Below, one piece after another: positions 51,344 to 59,729 of a DNA stretch of 64,000 nucleotides. The DNA lies in the NCBI GenBank assembly GCA_035373905.1, contig DAOSOK010000005.1, forward strand, positions 114,322-178,321, written 5' to 3'. The position numbers were made by a program, and so were the translations under genes. The notes under the pieces are model-generated. The model was not told the origin of the DNA. It was given only the letters and a program-made list of their open reading frames with translations, and searched no databases. Position 1 is the stretch's first letter. Every line of letters starts with the position of its first letter. The stretch is from Candidatus Ozemobacteraceae bacterium. Its GTDB lineage: Bacteria > Muiribacteriota > Ozemobacteria > Ozemobacterales > Ozemobacteraceae.

Positions 51344-53350
51344 TCAGGATGTGATCAGGCCTTCAACGGTCTTGATGGCCGTGGCGAGGGTGCACTTCTC
51401 GAACACCTTGTCGCCGATCACGACGGTCGGGCCGCGGTCGCACCGCTCGTGGCAGAACGATGCCTGCACGTCGACGGCGTGCGTGAGGCCGCGCTCCTCG
51501 AGGTGCTTGACCAGCCCCTGGAGCAGGGTCTGCGAGCCCTTCACGTAGCAGCTCGTGCCGACGCAGACCGTGATCTTGAGCTTCTCGGCGGCCGTGCCGG
51601 TGATCAGGGGAATTCCCGTATCACCCAGTCGGCGTCGCGAATGGTACCCGGTGTGAAGCAGTTCGTGCGCCTTGTGGCCGCCGACCTCGCCGAGATTCCG
51701 CTTGTAGAGCTCGCTGATGTAAGGGTTCTCCTGCGACTTGTGGAGCGGCTGGGTCTTGTCGGCGTCGTACAGCCCCTTCGCACGCCGCCGCCTGGCGGCC
51801 GTGTCGCGGCTGAGCGGCTGGCCCGCCCCGCCGACGCAGCCGCCCGGGCAGGCCATGACTTCGACCAGGTGGTAGGCGCTCTTTCCCTGCTTCACCTCGT
51901 CGGCGACCTTGCGGGCGTTCGCGAGGCTGTGGACGACGCACAGTTTCAGCTTCTTGCCGGCGACGTCGAACTCGATCTCGCGTCGGCCGTCTTCCCCGCG
52001 GACCTGCACGAAGTCGGCATTCTCGAGGGTGCGTCCGGTTACCTTCTCGGCGGCATAGCGCAGCACGGCCTCGGTCACGCCGCCGCTGGCGCCGAAAATG
52101 ACGCCCGCGCCGGTCTTGAAGCCCATCGGCATGTCGAGCGACTCGGGAGACAGACTCCGGAAATCGATGCCGCGTTCCTCGATCATCCGGGCGAACTCCT
52201 GCGTCGTGAGCACGACGTCGACGTCGCGAATTCCGTCCTTCGCGAACTCGGGCCGGCGTGCCTCGAACTTCTTCGCGGTGCAGGGCATGATCGAGACGAT
52301 GACCAGGTTCTTGTTCTCGATGCCCAGCGCCTTCGGAAGCGTATCGCGAGCTATTGAACCGAACATCTGCTGCGGCGATTTGCAGCTCGACAGGTTCGGC
52401 AGAAGTTCGGGGTGATATTGTTCCGCATATTTCACCCAGGCCGGGCAGCAGGAGGTGAACTGGGGCAGCCGTTCCCCCTTCGTGAAGCGGGTCAGGAACT
52501 CCTCCGCCTCCTCGATGACCGTCAGATCGGCCGAGAACGACGTGTCGAACACCTTTTTGAAACCCATCGCCTTGAGGGCTGCGACGGCCTGCCCGGTGAC
52601 GACCTCGCCCGCCTCGAGACCGAACATCTCTCCGAGAGCGACGCGAACGGCGGGGGCGATCTCGGCGATGACCGTCTTCGACGGGTCGTCGAGCAGTTTC
52701 CAGACATCCTCGACGGACGAGCGCACGGTGAGGGCGCCGGTGGGGCAGACGGCCGCGCACTGGCCGCAGTTCACGCACTCGACCTGGTCGAGGTTCTTGC
52801 CGAACGCCGGCAGGACGGCGGCGTCCCGGCCGCGACCCGCGAAGTCGATCGCGCCGATGCCCTGAACCTCGGCGCACATGCGCACGCAGTCGCCGCACAG
52901 CACGCACTTGTTCGGGTCGCGCACCAGCGAGGGGCTGGAGACGTCGATCGCGCGCGGCTGGTGAATCGGCTTGAACCGGTTCTTCGTGATGCCGAGCCGT
53001 CGCGACAGGTTCTGCAGCGTGCAGGCGGCGCTCTTCGAACAGGTCGGGCACTGGCCGTCGTGGTTGGCGAGCAGCAGCTCGACCACGATCTTGCGCATCT
53101 GCCGGATCTCCTCGGTCGTCGTCTTCACCTTCATGCCGGCCTCGGGCTTCGTCGAGCAGGCGGCCATCAGGCCGCGGCCCTCGACGTCGACCATGCACAT
53201 GCGGCAGGCGCCGTAGATGCTGAGATCCGAGTGGTAGCAAAACGTCGGCAGCTCGATGCCGGCCTTGCGTACCATCTCGAGAATGTTGCGTTCGCCCTCG
53301 ATCGGAACGGGGCGGTTGTCGATCAGAACGGTGGCAGTCGTGTTGTTCAT
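51344..53350 (-). CDS. hydA: [FeFe]-hydrogenase catalytic subunit HydA with fused C-terminal thioredoxin-like domain
   Basis: 668 residues. Order: [2Fe-2S] plant-type ferredoxin domain (Cys38, 49, 52, 65), His-Cys cluster motif (HDGQCPTC), two [4Fe-4S] motifs (CVLCGDCVRMC, CVNCGQCAAVC), then the H-cluster domain with complete catalytic signatures TSCCPAW, MPCTAKKFE and EVMACPGGCVGG. A C-terminal thioredoxin-like [2Fe-2S] domain (TVCVGTSCYVKGSQ, ASFCHERCDRG) is appended, as in bifurcating HydA proteins. With HydB and HydC it should couple H2 formation to NADH and reduced ferredoxin. The start follows hydB by five bases. AT-rich stretch 52341-52435. No hydEFG maturases in the window. Confidence 0.95.
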   Translation of the reverse strand: MNNTTATVLIDNRPVPIEGERNILEMVRKAGIELPTFCYHSDLSIYGACRMCMVDVEGRGLMAACSTKPEAGMKVKTTTEEIRQMRKIVVELLLANHDGQCPTCSKSAACTLQNLSRRLGITKNRFKPIHQPRAIDVSSPSLVRDPNKCVLCGDCVRMCAEVQGIGAIDFAGRGRDAAVLPAFGKNLDQVECVNCGQCAAVCPTGALTVRSSVEDVWKLLDDPSKTVIAEIAPAVRVALGEMFGLEAGEVVTGQAVAALKAMGFKKVFDTSFSADLTVIEEAEEFLTRFTKGERLPQFTSCCPAWVKYAEQYHPELLPNLSSCKSPQQMFGSIARDTLPKALGIENKNLVIVSIMPCTAKKFEARRPEFAKDGIRDVDVVLTTQEFARMIEERGIDFRSLSPESLDMPMGFKTGAGVIFGASGGVTEAVLRYAAEKVTGRTLENADFVQVRGEDGRREIEFDVAGKKLKLCVVHSLANARKVADEVKQGKSAYHLVEVMACPGGCVGGAGQPLSRDTAARRRRAKGLYDADKTQPLHKSQENPYISELYKRNLGEVGGHKAHELLHTGYHSRRRLGDTGIPLITGTAAEKLKITVCVGTSCYVKGSQTLLQGLVKHLEERGLTHAVDVQASFCHERCDRGPTVVIGDKVFEKCTLATAIKTVEGLITS

Positions 53351-53355
53351 CGTTG

Positions 53356-55251
53356 TCACACTCCCATGACGGCGTCGAATTTGCAGGCGGTCGCGCAGGC
53401 TCCGCATTTGATGCAGACCGCCGGATCGATGACATGCGGCTTCTTCACCTCGCCCTTGATGGCATGGACGGGGCACTTGCGGGCGCAGGCGGTGCAGCCC
53501 CTGCACTTCGCCGCGTCGATCGTGATCGAGCGCAACGCCTTGCACCGGCCGGTCGGGCACCGCTTCTGGAACACGTGGGCGTCGACCTCGTTTCGGAAAT
53601 ACCGCAGGGTGGCGAGCACCGGGTTCGGGGCGGTCTTGCCGAGGCCGCACAGCGAGCCCTTGCCGACCGCGACGGCCAGCGTCTCAAGCGTGTCGATGGT
53701 CTCGGCCGTGGCGCGGCCCTCGATGATGTCGTCGAGCAGTGCCAGCATCTGGCGCGTGCCTTCGCGGCACAGCACGCATTTTCCGCAACTTTCGTTCTGC
53801 GTGAACTGCATGAAGAACCGGGCCACCGAAACCATGCACGTGTCGCGGTTCATCACGACAAGGCCGCCCGAGCCGACCATCGCTCCGACGCCCTTGAGCG
53901 AGTCGAAGTCGAGCGGCAGGTCGAGATGCTCGCTCGTCAGGCAGCCGCCCGACGGACCGCCGATCTGGACGGCCTTGAAGCCGTCGGGCCAGAGAGCGCC
54001 GTCGTCGCGGGTCACGCCGCCGCCGATGTTGAACACGATCTCGCGGATCGTCGTGCCGAACGGGACCTCGATCAGGCCCGTGTTCGCGACGTGGCCGGTG
54101 AGCGCGAAGTTCTTCGTGCCGGTCGAGTTCTTCGTTCCCATGCCGCGCAGCCATGCCGCGCCGTTCCGGATGATGAGCGGCACGGTGGCCAGGGTCTCGA
54201 CGTTATTGATGACGGTCGGCTTGCCGTTGAGGCCTTTCTGGGCGGGGAACGGCGGCTTCGGCATCGGCATGCCGCGCTTGCCTTCGATCGAGGCGATGAG
54301 CGCCGTTTCCTCGCCGCAGACGAACGCGCCAGCGCCTTCCATCACGTGAAGGCGGAACGAAAGGCCGCTGCCGAAGATGTTGTCCCCAAGCAGGCCGAGC
54401 CGCTCGGCCTCTTCGACGGCGAAGCGGATGCGCTTCACGGCGAGCGGATACTCGGCCCGCACGTAGACGTAGCCCTCGTCGGCCTCGATGCCGCGCGCGG
54501 CGATCATCATGCCTTCGATGACGCTGTGGGGGTTGCCCTCCATCACGCTGCGGTCCATGAACGCGCCGGGGTCGCCCTCGTCGCCGTTGCAGATGACGTA
54601 TTTCTTCGGCCCGGGCTGGACGCGCGTCAGTTCCCACTTTTTACCGGTGAGGAAGCCGCCGCCGCCGCGCCCGCGCAGGCCGGAGCCTTCGACTTCCTCG
54701 CAGACCGTCTTTGCCGACATCTTTGTAAATACCATTCTGGCGGCCTCATACCCACCGTGCGATATATATTCACGAATATCATCAGGGTCGATATGGCCGC
54801 ACTCCCTGAGGACGGTCCGTTGCTGCCGCTTGTAGAAGGGGATGTCCGAACCGTGGACGCAGTGGGCGCCGGTGGCCGGGTCGGCATAGACGAGCCGGTC
54901 GATGGGCTTTCCCTGCTTGAGCGTCGTTTCGACGATCTCGGCGACATCCTCGACCTTCACGCGCGTATACAGGTAATTCTCGGGCAGGACCGTGACGAGC
55001 GGGCCCATCTGGCAGAAGCCGTGACAGCCGCTCTTCGAGACCCAGACGGCCTTGTCGGCTTTCTCCTCGCGGAGTTCGGCGATGACCGGCAGCTGCTCGG
55101 CGGCGATCTTCTCGATCAGCGCCTGGTGGACCTTGAGGGCGCCGTTCGCGACGCAGCCTGTGCCGGCGCAGATGATGACCCGGCGCGCCGGCTTTGCGGC
55201 GGCGGCGGAAAACGTGGAAGCGATGGAGTTCAGATCGGCTGTGGCAGTCAT
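53356..55251 (-). CDS. hydB: Bifurcating hydrogenase subunit HydB (NuoF-like)
   Basis: 631 residues. N-terminal thioredoxin-like [2Fe-2S] domain (ICAGTGCVANG, SGCHGFCQMGP), then the NuoF-like FMN- and NAD-binding core (GSGLRGRGGGGFLTGKKWE; YVICNGDEGDPGAFMD; GAYVCGEETAL-type motif at GAGAFVCGEETAL), the [4Fe-4S] motif ESCGKCVLCREG and two C-terminal ferredoxin motifs (CRGCTACARKCP, CIKCGACATAC). It carries the NAD(H) site of the HydABC complex. The ATG at 55251 overlaps the hydC stop by ATGA. An AT-rich island spans 54720-54790. Confidence 0.95.
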   Translation of the reverse strand: MTATADLNSIASTFSAAAAKPARRVIICAGTGCVANGALKVHQALIEKIAAEQLPVIAELREEKADKAVWVSKSGCHGFCQMGPLVTVLPENYLYTRVKVEDVAEIVETTLKQGKPIDRLVYADPATGAHCVHGSDIPFYKRQQRTVLRECGHIDPDDIREYISHGGYEAARMVFTKMSAKTVCEEVEGSGLRGRGGGGFLTGKKWELTRVQPGPKKYVICNGDEGDPGAFMDRSVMEGNPHSVIEGMMIAARGIEADEGYVYVRAEYPLAVKRIRFAVEEAERLGLLGDNIFGSGLSFRLHVMEGAGAFVCGEETALIASIEGKRGMPMPKPPFPAQKGLNGKPTVINNVETLATVPLIIRNGAAWLRGMGTKNSTGTKNFALTGHVANTGLIEVPFGTTIREIVFNIGGGVTRDDGALWPDGFKAVQIGGPSGGCLTSEHLDLPLDFDSLKGVGAMVGSGGLVVMNRDTCMVSVARFFMQFTQNESCGKCVLCREGTRQMLALLDDIIEGRATAETIDTLETLAVAVGKGSLCGLGKTAPNPVLATLRYFRNEVDAHVFQKRCPTGRCKALRSITIDAAKCRGCTACARKCPVHAIKGEVKKPHVIDPAVCIKCGACATACKFDAVMGV

Positions 55252-55742
55252 TTCGCGGCCTCCTTCACGGCGAGCGCGTCGATCAGGGCGACGGCGGACT
55301 GGGGCGTCATCTGGCCATGCACGTCGTCGTTGATGACGATGACCGGTGCGAGGCCGCAGGCGCCGAGACACGAGACGGTTTCGACGGTGAACAGCATGTC
55401 GGGCGTCGTGCGCCGCTTCTCGTCGAGGCCGAGCCGCTTCCTGATCGCCTCGAGAATCGGGATCGACTGTTTCACATGGCACGCCGTTCCGTCGCAGATC
55501 CGGATGACGTATCTGCCCTTGGGTTCGAGCGCGAAGTGCGCGTAGAACGTTGCGACGCCGTAGACGCGGGCGGGCGGCAGGTCGAGCGAGGTGGCGACGA
55601 AGGCCATGACCTCCTCGGGCAGGTAGCGATACTCCTCCTGGACGGCCTGCAGAATGGGAATCAGCTTCCCGGGGTCGCGGCCGTGTCGGTCGAGGATCTC
55701 GCAGACCTTTTCGAACTTGCGGGTGAGCGTGACCGGTTCCAT
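55248..55742 (-). CDS. hydC: Bifurcating hydrogenase subunit HydC (NuoE-like)
   Basis: 164 residues, the NuoE 24-kDa family. The N-terminal helical part (KLIPILQAVQEEYRYLPEEV) precedes a thioredoxin-like [2Fe-2S] domain with ligands in CDGTAC and CLGACG. It is the small electron-transfer subunit of HydABC. It lies 54 bases after rex and overlaps hydB by four bases. Confidence 0.95.
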   Translation of the reverse strand: MEPVTLTRKFEKVCEILDRHGRDPGKLIPILQAVQEEYRYLPEEVMAFVATSLDLPPARVYGVATFYAHFALEPKGRYVIRICDGTACHVKQSIPILEAIRKRLGLDEKRRTTPDMLFTVETVSCLGACGLAPVIVINDDVHGQMTPQSAVALIDALAVKEAAK

Positions 55743-55796
55743 GTGTTCGGCTCCTTCGATGATCTGATGATGTGAAGAGGGAAAGGTGTGTGTGAA

Positions 55797-56471
55797 TCAG
55801 CGGGATGCGCCTTGAGAGCGCTTGCGGCCGAGTTTCGTCGAAAGAACGGCGAGGCCCGAGGCGAGGTTCTCCGTTTGAACGATCACCTCTTCAGGCAGGG
55901 AAAGCGAGACGGGTGCGAAATTCCAGATGCCCGTGATGCCGCCTTCGACCATGGCTTCGGCGACCTGCTGGGCTGCGGACGCCGGGACCGTGATGATGCC
56001 GAGCCTGATCTTCATGCGCCGTGCGAGGTCCGCGATCTTCTCGCAGGGCAGCACCTTGCAACCGGAAACCGTCGTTCCGATTTTCGCCGGGTCGCTGTCG
56101 AAAGCCGCGACGATCCTGAGCCCATACCGGCAGAAACCCTCGTACCCCAGCAACGCCTGGCCGAGATGGCCGGCGCCGGCGAGAAACGCGTCCGTCAGGT
56201 TGTTCCAGCCAAGGAACTCCTCGATTGATGTCAGAAGCTGGGCGATGCGATACCCGACCTTAGGCTGGCCCCTGATGCCCGTGACGGCGAGATCCTTGCG
56301 AACCTGCGTCGGGTCGAGGCGCAGATCGGCGCCGATGTGCGTGCACGAGACCACATCGCGCCCGCGCTCGGCGAGCGTTTTCAGATAATGGTGATAGAGA
56401 GGGAGTCGGCGCAGAGTCGGTTCCGGCGCCATTCTCGGCATCCCCGTCTCTTCTTTGTTTCCGGCTGTCAT
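55797..56471 (-). CDS. rex: Redox-sensing transcriptional repressor Rex
   Basis: 224 residues. N-terminal winged helix (LPLYHHYLKTLAERG, LRLDPTQVRKDLAVTGIRG) and a Rossmann NAD(H)-binding domain (AFLAGAGHLGQALLGYEGF). Rex is released from DNA by NADH, so it would de-repress the hydrogenase genes when NADH accumulates. ATG 56471 follows CCGGAGG; upstream in-frame codons overlap the promoter. It is the first gene of the hydrogenase operon and probably controls itself, since a perfect Rex half-site TTGTGAA lies at 56540-56546 next to its -10. Confidence 0.95.
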   Translation of the reverse strand: MTAGNKEETGMPRMAPEPTLRRLPLYHHYLKTLAERGRDVVSCTHIGADLRLDPTQVRKDLAVTGIRGQPKVGYRIAQLLTSIEEFLGWNNLTDAFLAGAGHLGQALLGYEGFCRYGLRIVAAFDSDPAKIGTTVSGCKVLPCEKIADLARRMKIRLGIITVPASAAQQVAEAMVEGGITGIWNFAPVSLSLPEEVIVQTENLASGLAVLSTKLGRKRSQGASR

Positions 56472-56539
56472 CGCGATGTCCTCCGGTTGATCGATCGGTT
56501 CCCGTCCCTTCAGGCTGGCACCGGACGGCTCCAAACGGA

Positions 56540-56577
56540 TTGTGAAAATTATAACGAGAAAAGTTTCTCGATATGAA
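56540..56577 (-). promoter_or_regulatory. rex-hyd promoter with Rex half-site and palindrome
   Basis: Minus-strand -10 TATAAT (56553-56548) is perfect; the -35 is poor (TTCATA at 56577-56572). TTGTGAA (56540-56546) equals half of the Rex consensus TTGTGAAnnnnTTCACAA; the other half is degenerate. The -10/-35 spacer is almost entirely a perfect palindrome CGAGAAA-AG-TTTCTCG (56555-56570). Confidence 0.6.
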
Positions 56578-56603
56578 TATATCGGCAGAGCGGGGGCGCG
56601 TCA

Positions 56604-56627
56604 AGAGAAATCGTGAAAATTTTCTCT
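56604..56627. promoter_or_regulatory. Second GAGAAA-type inverted repeat upstream of rex
   Basis: AGAGAAA (56604-56610), 10 bases, TTTCTCT (56621-56627). The arms match those of the palindrome at 56555-56570, so an unknown regulator may bind both. The intervening TCGTGAAAATTTTC also resembles a weak Rex site. Confidence 0.45.
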
Positions 56628-56643
56628 ATTCAAACTCGAATTA

Positions 56644-56986
56644 GGGGGACGTGATACCGAATTCGGAGGATATGCTTCCGATTTTCTTGGGTTTATCTCT
56701 CAGCATCGGGATTCTTATTGATTCCTGCAGAATGAACGCCACCCGTTCACCCTGAGCCTGTCGAAGGGCGAAATGAGGAATCATCGGAAAGTGGCTGTTC
56801 GTGCTTCGACAAGCTCAGCACGAACGGAGACACGAAGCTGGTTTTTGATATGCAGGACTCAATACCTTGTCTGGTGGCCTGGGAATCCCTCAAACGTGAT
56901 CTGGGCGACGACGGCTCATCTGCTGAAACGCTGTTGGGCACGGTGACGAACGAAAACTGGTTGTGAAAGTTGCGTATCACGTCCCC
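56644..56986. mobile_element. Decayed insertion remnant with 13-bp inverted ends
   Basis: GGGGACGTGATAC (56645-56657) and GTATCACGTCCCC (56974-56986) are perfect inverted repeats. Similar sequences flank REP-associated (Y1) transposase genes in other genomes, by recollection. No transposase survives; the interior holds a 149-bp MITE-like copy. The whole gap 56637-57008 has no supported gene. Confidence 0.5.
56716..56864. mobile_element. 149-bp MITE-like element, copy C
   Basis: Same length, ends and internal hairpin (56797-56805 with 56817-56825) as 38221-38369, about 93% identical. Left end TATTGATTCCTGCA (56716-56729), right end TGCAGGACTCAATA (56851-56864). Confidence 0.75.
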
Positions 56987-57008
56987 GGAATTCGGAATTC
57001 CGGAAGCG

Positions 57009-57428
57009 TCAGGGGGAAATGCCGAAGAGAAGGCCCAGCAGGGCGCCGAGAGCGACGACGAACGAGAGGCAGCAGGCGAAGGGGCCGCTTCCCGGGCGTC
57101 CTTTCCGCCTCAGGGCCTCGTACAGGTGGCGCCGTTCGGGCGGAACGAGCTCGACGAGCCGGTCGAGAAGGGCGAGGTCGTCGAGGTAAAAGACCGGATC
57201 TGCCGCGTCTTCGGGCTGAAAATACAGGATGCCGTTCTCGTGGCCGCCGAGAACGGGGCGGCAGCGGGCGAGGGGATACTCGAAAGAGATATCCCGCTCG
57301 AGATCGTCGTAGGTGAGCGTTTCGGCGAAGATGCGCACGAGGCCCGTCGCCTGGCCTCCCGGCACGGAAGGGTGAATCACCCCTCCGAAGCCGGAGAGGC
57401 CGTCGCGCGGGAATGCCCGTTCATCCAT
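57009..57428 (-). CDS. Small tail-anchored protein of unknown function
   Basis: 139 residues. The soluble part (TYDDLERDISFEYPLARCRP, YLDDLALLDRLVELVPPERR) has no family I recognise. The last 25 residues (ACCLSFVVALGALLGLLFGI) form a C-terminal membrane anchor, so the body is probably cytoplasmic. It lies about 50 bases after the AIM24-like gene on the same strand and may be cotranscribed. Confidence 0.6.
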   Translation of the reverse strand: MDERAFPRDGLSGFGGVIHPSVPGGQATGLVRIFAETLTYDDLERDISFEYPLARCRPVLGGHENGILYFQPEDAADPVFYLDDLALLDRLVELVPPERRHLYEALRRKGRPGSGPFACCLSFVVALGALLGLLFGISP

Positions 57429-57480
57429 GGGTTAGCCCGGATACCCGGTCGGAACCCGGCATCGCATCAGCGGAGCCGGC

Positions 57481-58149
57481 TCATTTTCCCCGGGGTATCA
57501 TCGACGAAACGAGCCAGCCGAGTGCCGTCAGACGGTTGGGAACGGGGCTGAGGTAGACGCGGCCGGTTCCCGTGAAGGTGTTGACCAGGCCTTCGCCGCT
57601 GGTGAGGGAGCCCAGGAGGCTCTTGGTCGCCTTCGCGACCTCGAACTTCAGCGACTCGCTGCGGGCCACGGCGAAGTTCCCGTCGACCACCAGTTTGTCG
57701 TTCGTCAGTTCGACGAGTTCAACCGGCCCGGGGGAACAGAACACGACCTTGCCCGGCCCCTTGACGAGGGTCTGGAACCAGCCTTCGCCCGAGAAAAACG
57801 CCGAAAAAGCCGCGTTCCTGTAGGCGCTGACCTCGACCGTGATATCCGAGGCGTAGTAGGCGCCCTGGTCGAGAATGAAGCTTTCGCCGGGCTTGAGCTC
57901 GATCAGGTGAAAATTCTTGAAACTGTGCTCGAGAACCAGTTTGCCGGTTCCCTTGTAGGTCGGCTTGAACGCCGTTTCCCCGGACATCATCGACTTGAAG
58001 AAGCCGCCAACGCTGGGCGCCTGAGACTCCATCTCGAGCTCGCCCTGCATATACCGCATCGCCCCGGACTCGGTCCGGACCGACTCGTTCTTCAGGATGA
58101 TCTCCACGTAATTCACTTCGTCTTTCGAGCACAGCTTGAACTCTGCCAT
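57481..58149 (-). CDS. AIM24-family protein
   Basis: 222 residues, the TIGR00266/AIM24 family: a double beta-prism fold with characteristic FKPTYKGTGKLVLEHSFKNF, LIELKPGESFILDQGAYYAS and a central FFSGEGWFQTLVKGPGKVVF segment, then SGEGLVNTFTGTGRVYLSPV. The bacterial role is unclear; a trafficking or membrane-associated role has been suggested. ATG 58158 is in frame but touches the Shine-Dalgarno AGGGAGG; ATG 58149 has correct spacing. Confidence 0.88.
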   Translation of the reverse strand: MAEFKLCSKDEVNYVEIILKNESVRTESGAMRYMQGELEMESQAPSVGGFFKSMMSGETAFKPTYKGTGKLVLEHSFKNFHLIELKPGESFILDQGAYYASDITVEVSAYRNAAFSAFFSGEGWFQTLVKGPGKVVFCSPGPVELVELTNDKLVVDGNFAVARSESLKFEVAKATKSLLGSLTSGEGLVNTFTGTGRVYLSPVPNRLTALGWLVSSMIPRGK

Positions 58150-58291
58150 CTCTTGCATCCTCCCTTGGTGAAATCGGATGCTCTCATGATACCGTACCGG
58201 GGTTGAAGTGTGAAAATCCGAACGACCGAAGGCGGGGACGACCGGAAGGTGCTATCCTCGGGGATGGGATATTGAACGAAGGAGAGCGGAC

Positions 58292-58576
58292 ATGAACGAA
58301 CATGACGATCATCATCACCACGAATCGCATCCGGACGTCGACCGGAGACTCGCTCGTATAGCTGGCCATATAGAAGGAATCCGTCGGATGATCGGCGAAG
58401 AGAAGCCCTGCACGCAGATTCTGCAGCAGATGAAGGCCGTGATCTCGGCGCTCGAAAGCGCCCGCCGCATCGTCCTGACCGACCACGTCCGGCACTGCCT
58501 GGCCCACGCCATCCAAAAGAAAAGTTCGAAGGCGGCCGTCGACGAGGTGGAACAGATTCTCTCTCAACTCCTGTGA
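58292..58576 (+). CDS. csoR: CsoR-type metal-sensing repressor
   Basis: 94 residues, DUF156 family of helical tetrameric repressors. The Cu(I) ligand pattern of CsoR is exact: Cys40, His65 (x24 between) and Cys69 (x3). The N-terminus has an extra HDDHHHHESH cluster that may bind Ni, Zn or Cu, so FrmR/RcnR-like selectivity cannot be excluded. GAAGGAG precedes the ATG. It lies 14 bases before the radical SAM gene, not beside a copper ATPase; the Zn/Cd-type ATPase is 2.6 kb away. AT-rich island at 58350-58382. Confidence 0.88.
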   Translation: MNEHDDHHHHESHPDVDRRLARIAGHIEGIRRMIGEEKPCTQILQQMKAVISALESARRIVLTDHVRHCLAHAIQKKSSKAAVDEVEQILSQLL

Positions 58577-58590
58577 CGTAGGAGTCATCC

Positions 58591-59727
58591 ATGCACCGCC
58601 GAACCTTTTTGCGAGCATGCGCAGGCGTCTGCCTTATGTCGGGCGTCCCTTCCGGGTTGCTGAATATCAAAGCGTGCGCCCAGGTGCCGCCGCAGGCCCG
58701 GGAGGCGGAGTATTACGAGGTGCTTCCGGACGGCCGGATTCACTGCCTGCTTTGCCCGAACGGATGTGTCCGAAACGAGGGCGAGCGCAGCCAGTGCCGC
58801 GTCCGGGAACCCCGTGGCGGGAAATATTATTCGCTTGTCTATGCCTCTCCCTGCGTGCTGGCCATGGATCCTATAGAAAAATGTCCGCTATACCATTTCC
58901 CGCTCCCGGGAAACGCGTTCTCGATCGCCACCGCCGGATGCAACCTGGGCTGCAGCTACTGTCAGAACTGGCAGTTTTCGCAGAAGGCCCCGGAAGAGAC
59001 GCGCAACTACTCGCTTCAGCCCGACGAGGTGATCGCCAAGGCAAGGGAATACAAGGCCGGCGGCATCGCCTTCTTCTATACCGAACCCACGATCTACATC
59101 GAATACATGAAGGACATCGCCCGCCTGGCAAAAAAGGCGGGTCTGCCGACGGTGATGGTGACGGCAGGCTATCTTCAACGGAAACCGCTCGAAGACCTCC
59201 TGGGGCTGATCGACGCGTTCACGGTCGGGCTGAAGGGCTTCACAAACGAGTATTACGAATCGGTGATCAAGGGAGCGCTGCCGCCGGTGCTCGAAACGTT
59301 GAAAGGGATCGCGGCCGCCAAAAAGCATCTCGAGATCGTCACCCTCCTGGTGCCGACGCTGAATGACCGGGAAACGGCGATCAAGGCCGAGACGGACTGG
59401 CTGGCGGAGCATCTCGGCCCGGATGTGCCGCTCCATTTCACCCGTTTCAATCCCCAGTTCCAGTTGAAGAATCTTCCGCCCACACCGGTGGGCGTGCTCG
59501 ATCGGGCGAGACAGATCGCGATGAAGTCGGGACTGCGCTACGTCTACACCGGCAACGTCCCCGGCCATGAGGGAAACCATACGTATTGCCCGACCTGCGG
59601 CAAATCGCTCATCGAGCGCCTCGGATTCCAGGTGTTGAAGAACACGCTCGTCGGCGGCGCATGTCCTTCCTGCCGGACGAACATTCCCGGCCAATGGAAG
59701 GGTTCCGGATCACTCCGTGGAGGATGA
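58591..59727 (+). CDS. AmmeMemoRadiSam-type radical SAM protein
   Basis: 378 residues. The radical SAM cluster motif CNLGCSYC (CxxxCxxC) follows an N-terminal domain with CLLCPNGC, the hallmark of the AmmeMemoRadiSam system enzyme (PflA-like). A C-terminal CPTCGKSLIER and CPSC pair may bind zinc or an extra cluster. The N-terminus (RRTFLRACAGVCLMSG) looks like a Tat-type or lipoprotein export signal, which is odd for a SAM enzyme and may be uncleaved. The partner AMMECR1 and Memo proteins are not in this window. It overlaps or abuts the next gene. AT-rich islands at 58820-58840 and 58868-58900. Confidence 0.88.
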   Translation: MHRRTFLRACAGVCLMSGVPSGLLNIKACAQVPPQAREAEYYEVLPDGRIHCLLCPNGCVRNEGERSQCRVREPRGGKYYSLVYASPCVLAMDPIEKCPLYHFPLPGNAFSIATAGCNLGCSYCQNWQFSQKAPEETRNYSLQPDEVIAKAREYKAGGIAFFYTEPTIYIEYMKDIARLAKKAGLPTVMVTAGYLQRKPLEDLLGLIDAFTVGLKGFTNEYYESVIKGALPPVLETLKGIAAAKKHLEIVTLLVPTLNDRETAIKAETDWLAEHLGPDVPLHFTRFNPQFQLKNLPPTPVGVLDRARQIAMKSGLRYVYTGNVPGHEGNHTYCPTCGKSLIERLGFQVLKNTLVGGACPSCRTNIPGQWKGSGSLRGG

Positions 59728-59729
59728 AT

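Noticed and set aside
49370..52357. 995-codon plus-strand ORF
   Set aside because: It is the complement of the HydS and HydA genes, without start signals or recognisable domains.
51344..53650. hydA reading frame extended to 53650
   Set aside because: The extension lies antisense-free but wholly inside hydB coding sequence in another frame; ATG 53350, five bases after the hydB stop, gives a normal ferredoxin-domain N-terminus.
56747..56980. Short ORF encoding SFVSPFVLSLSKHE
   Set aside because: This peptide is the well-known spurious translation of the REP-like repeat, not a gene.
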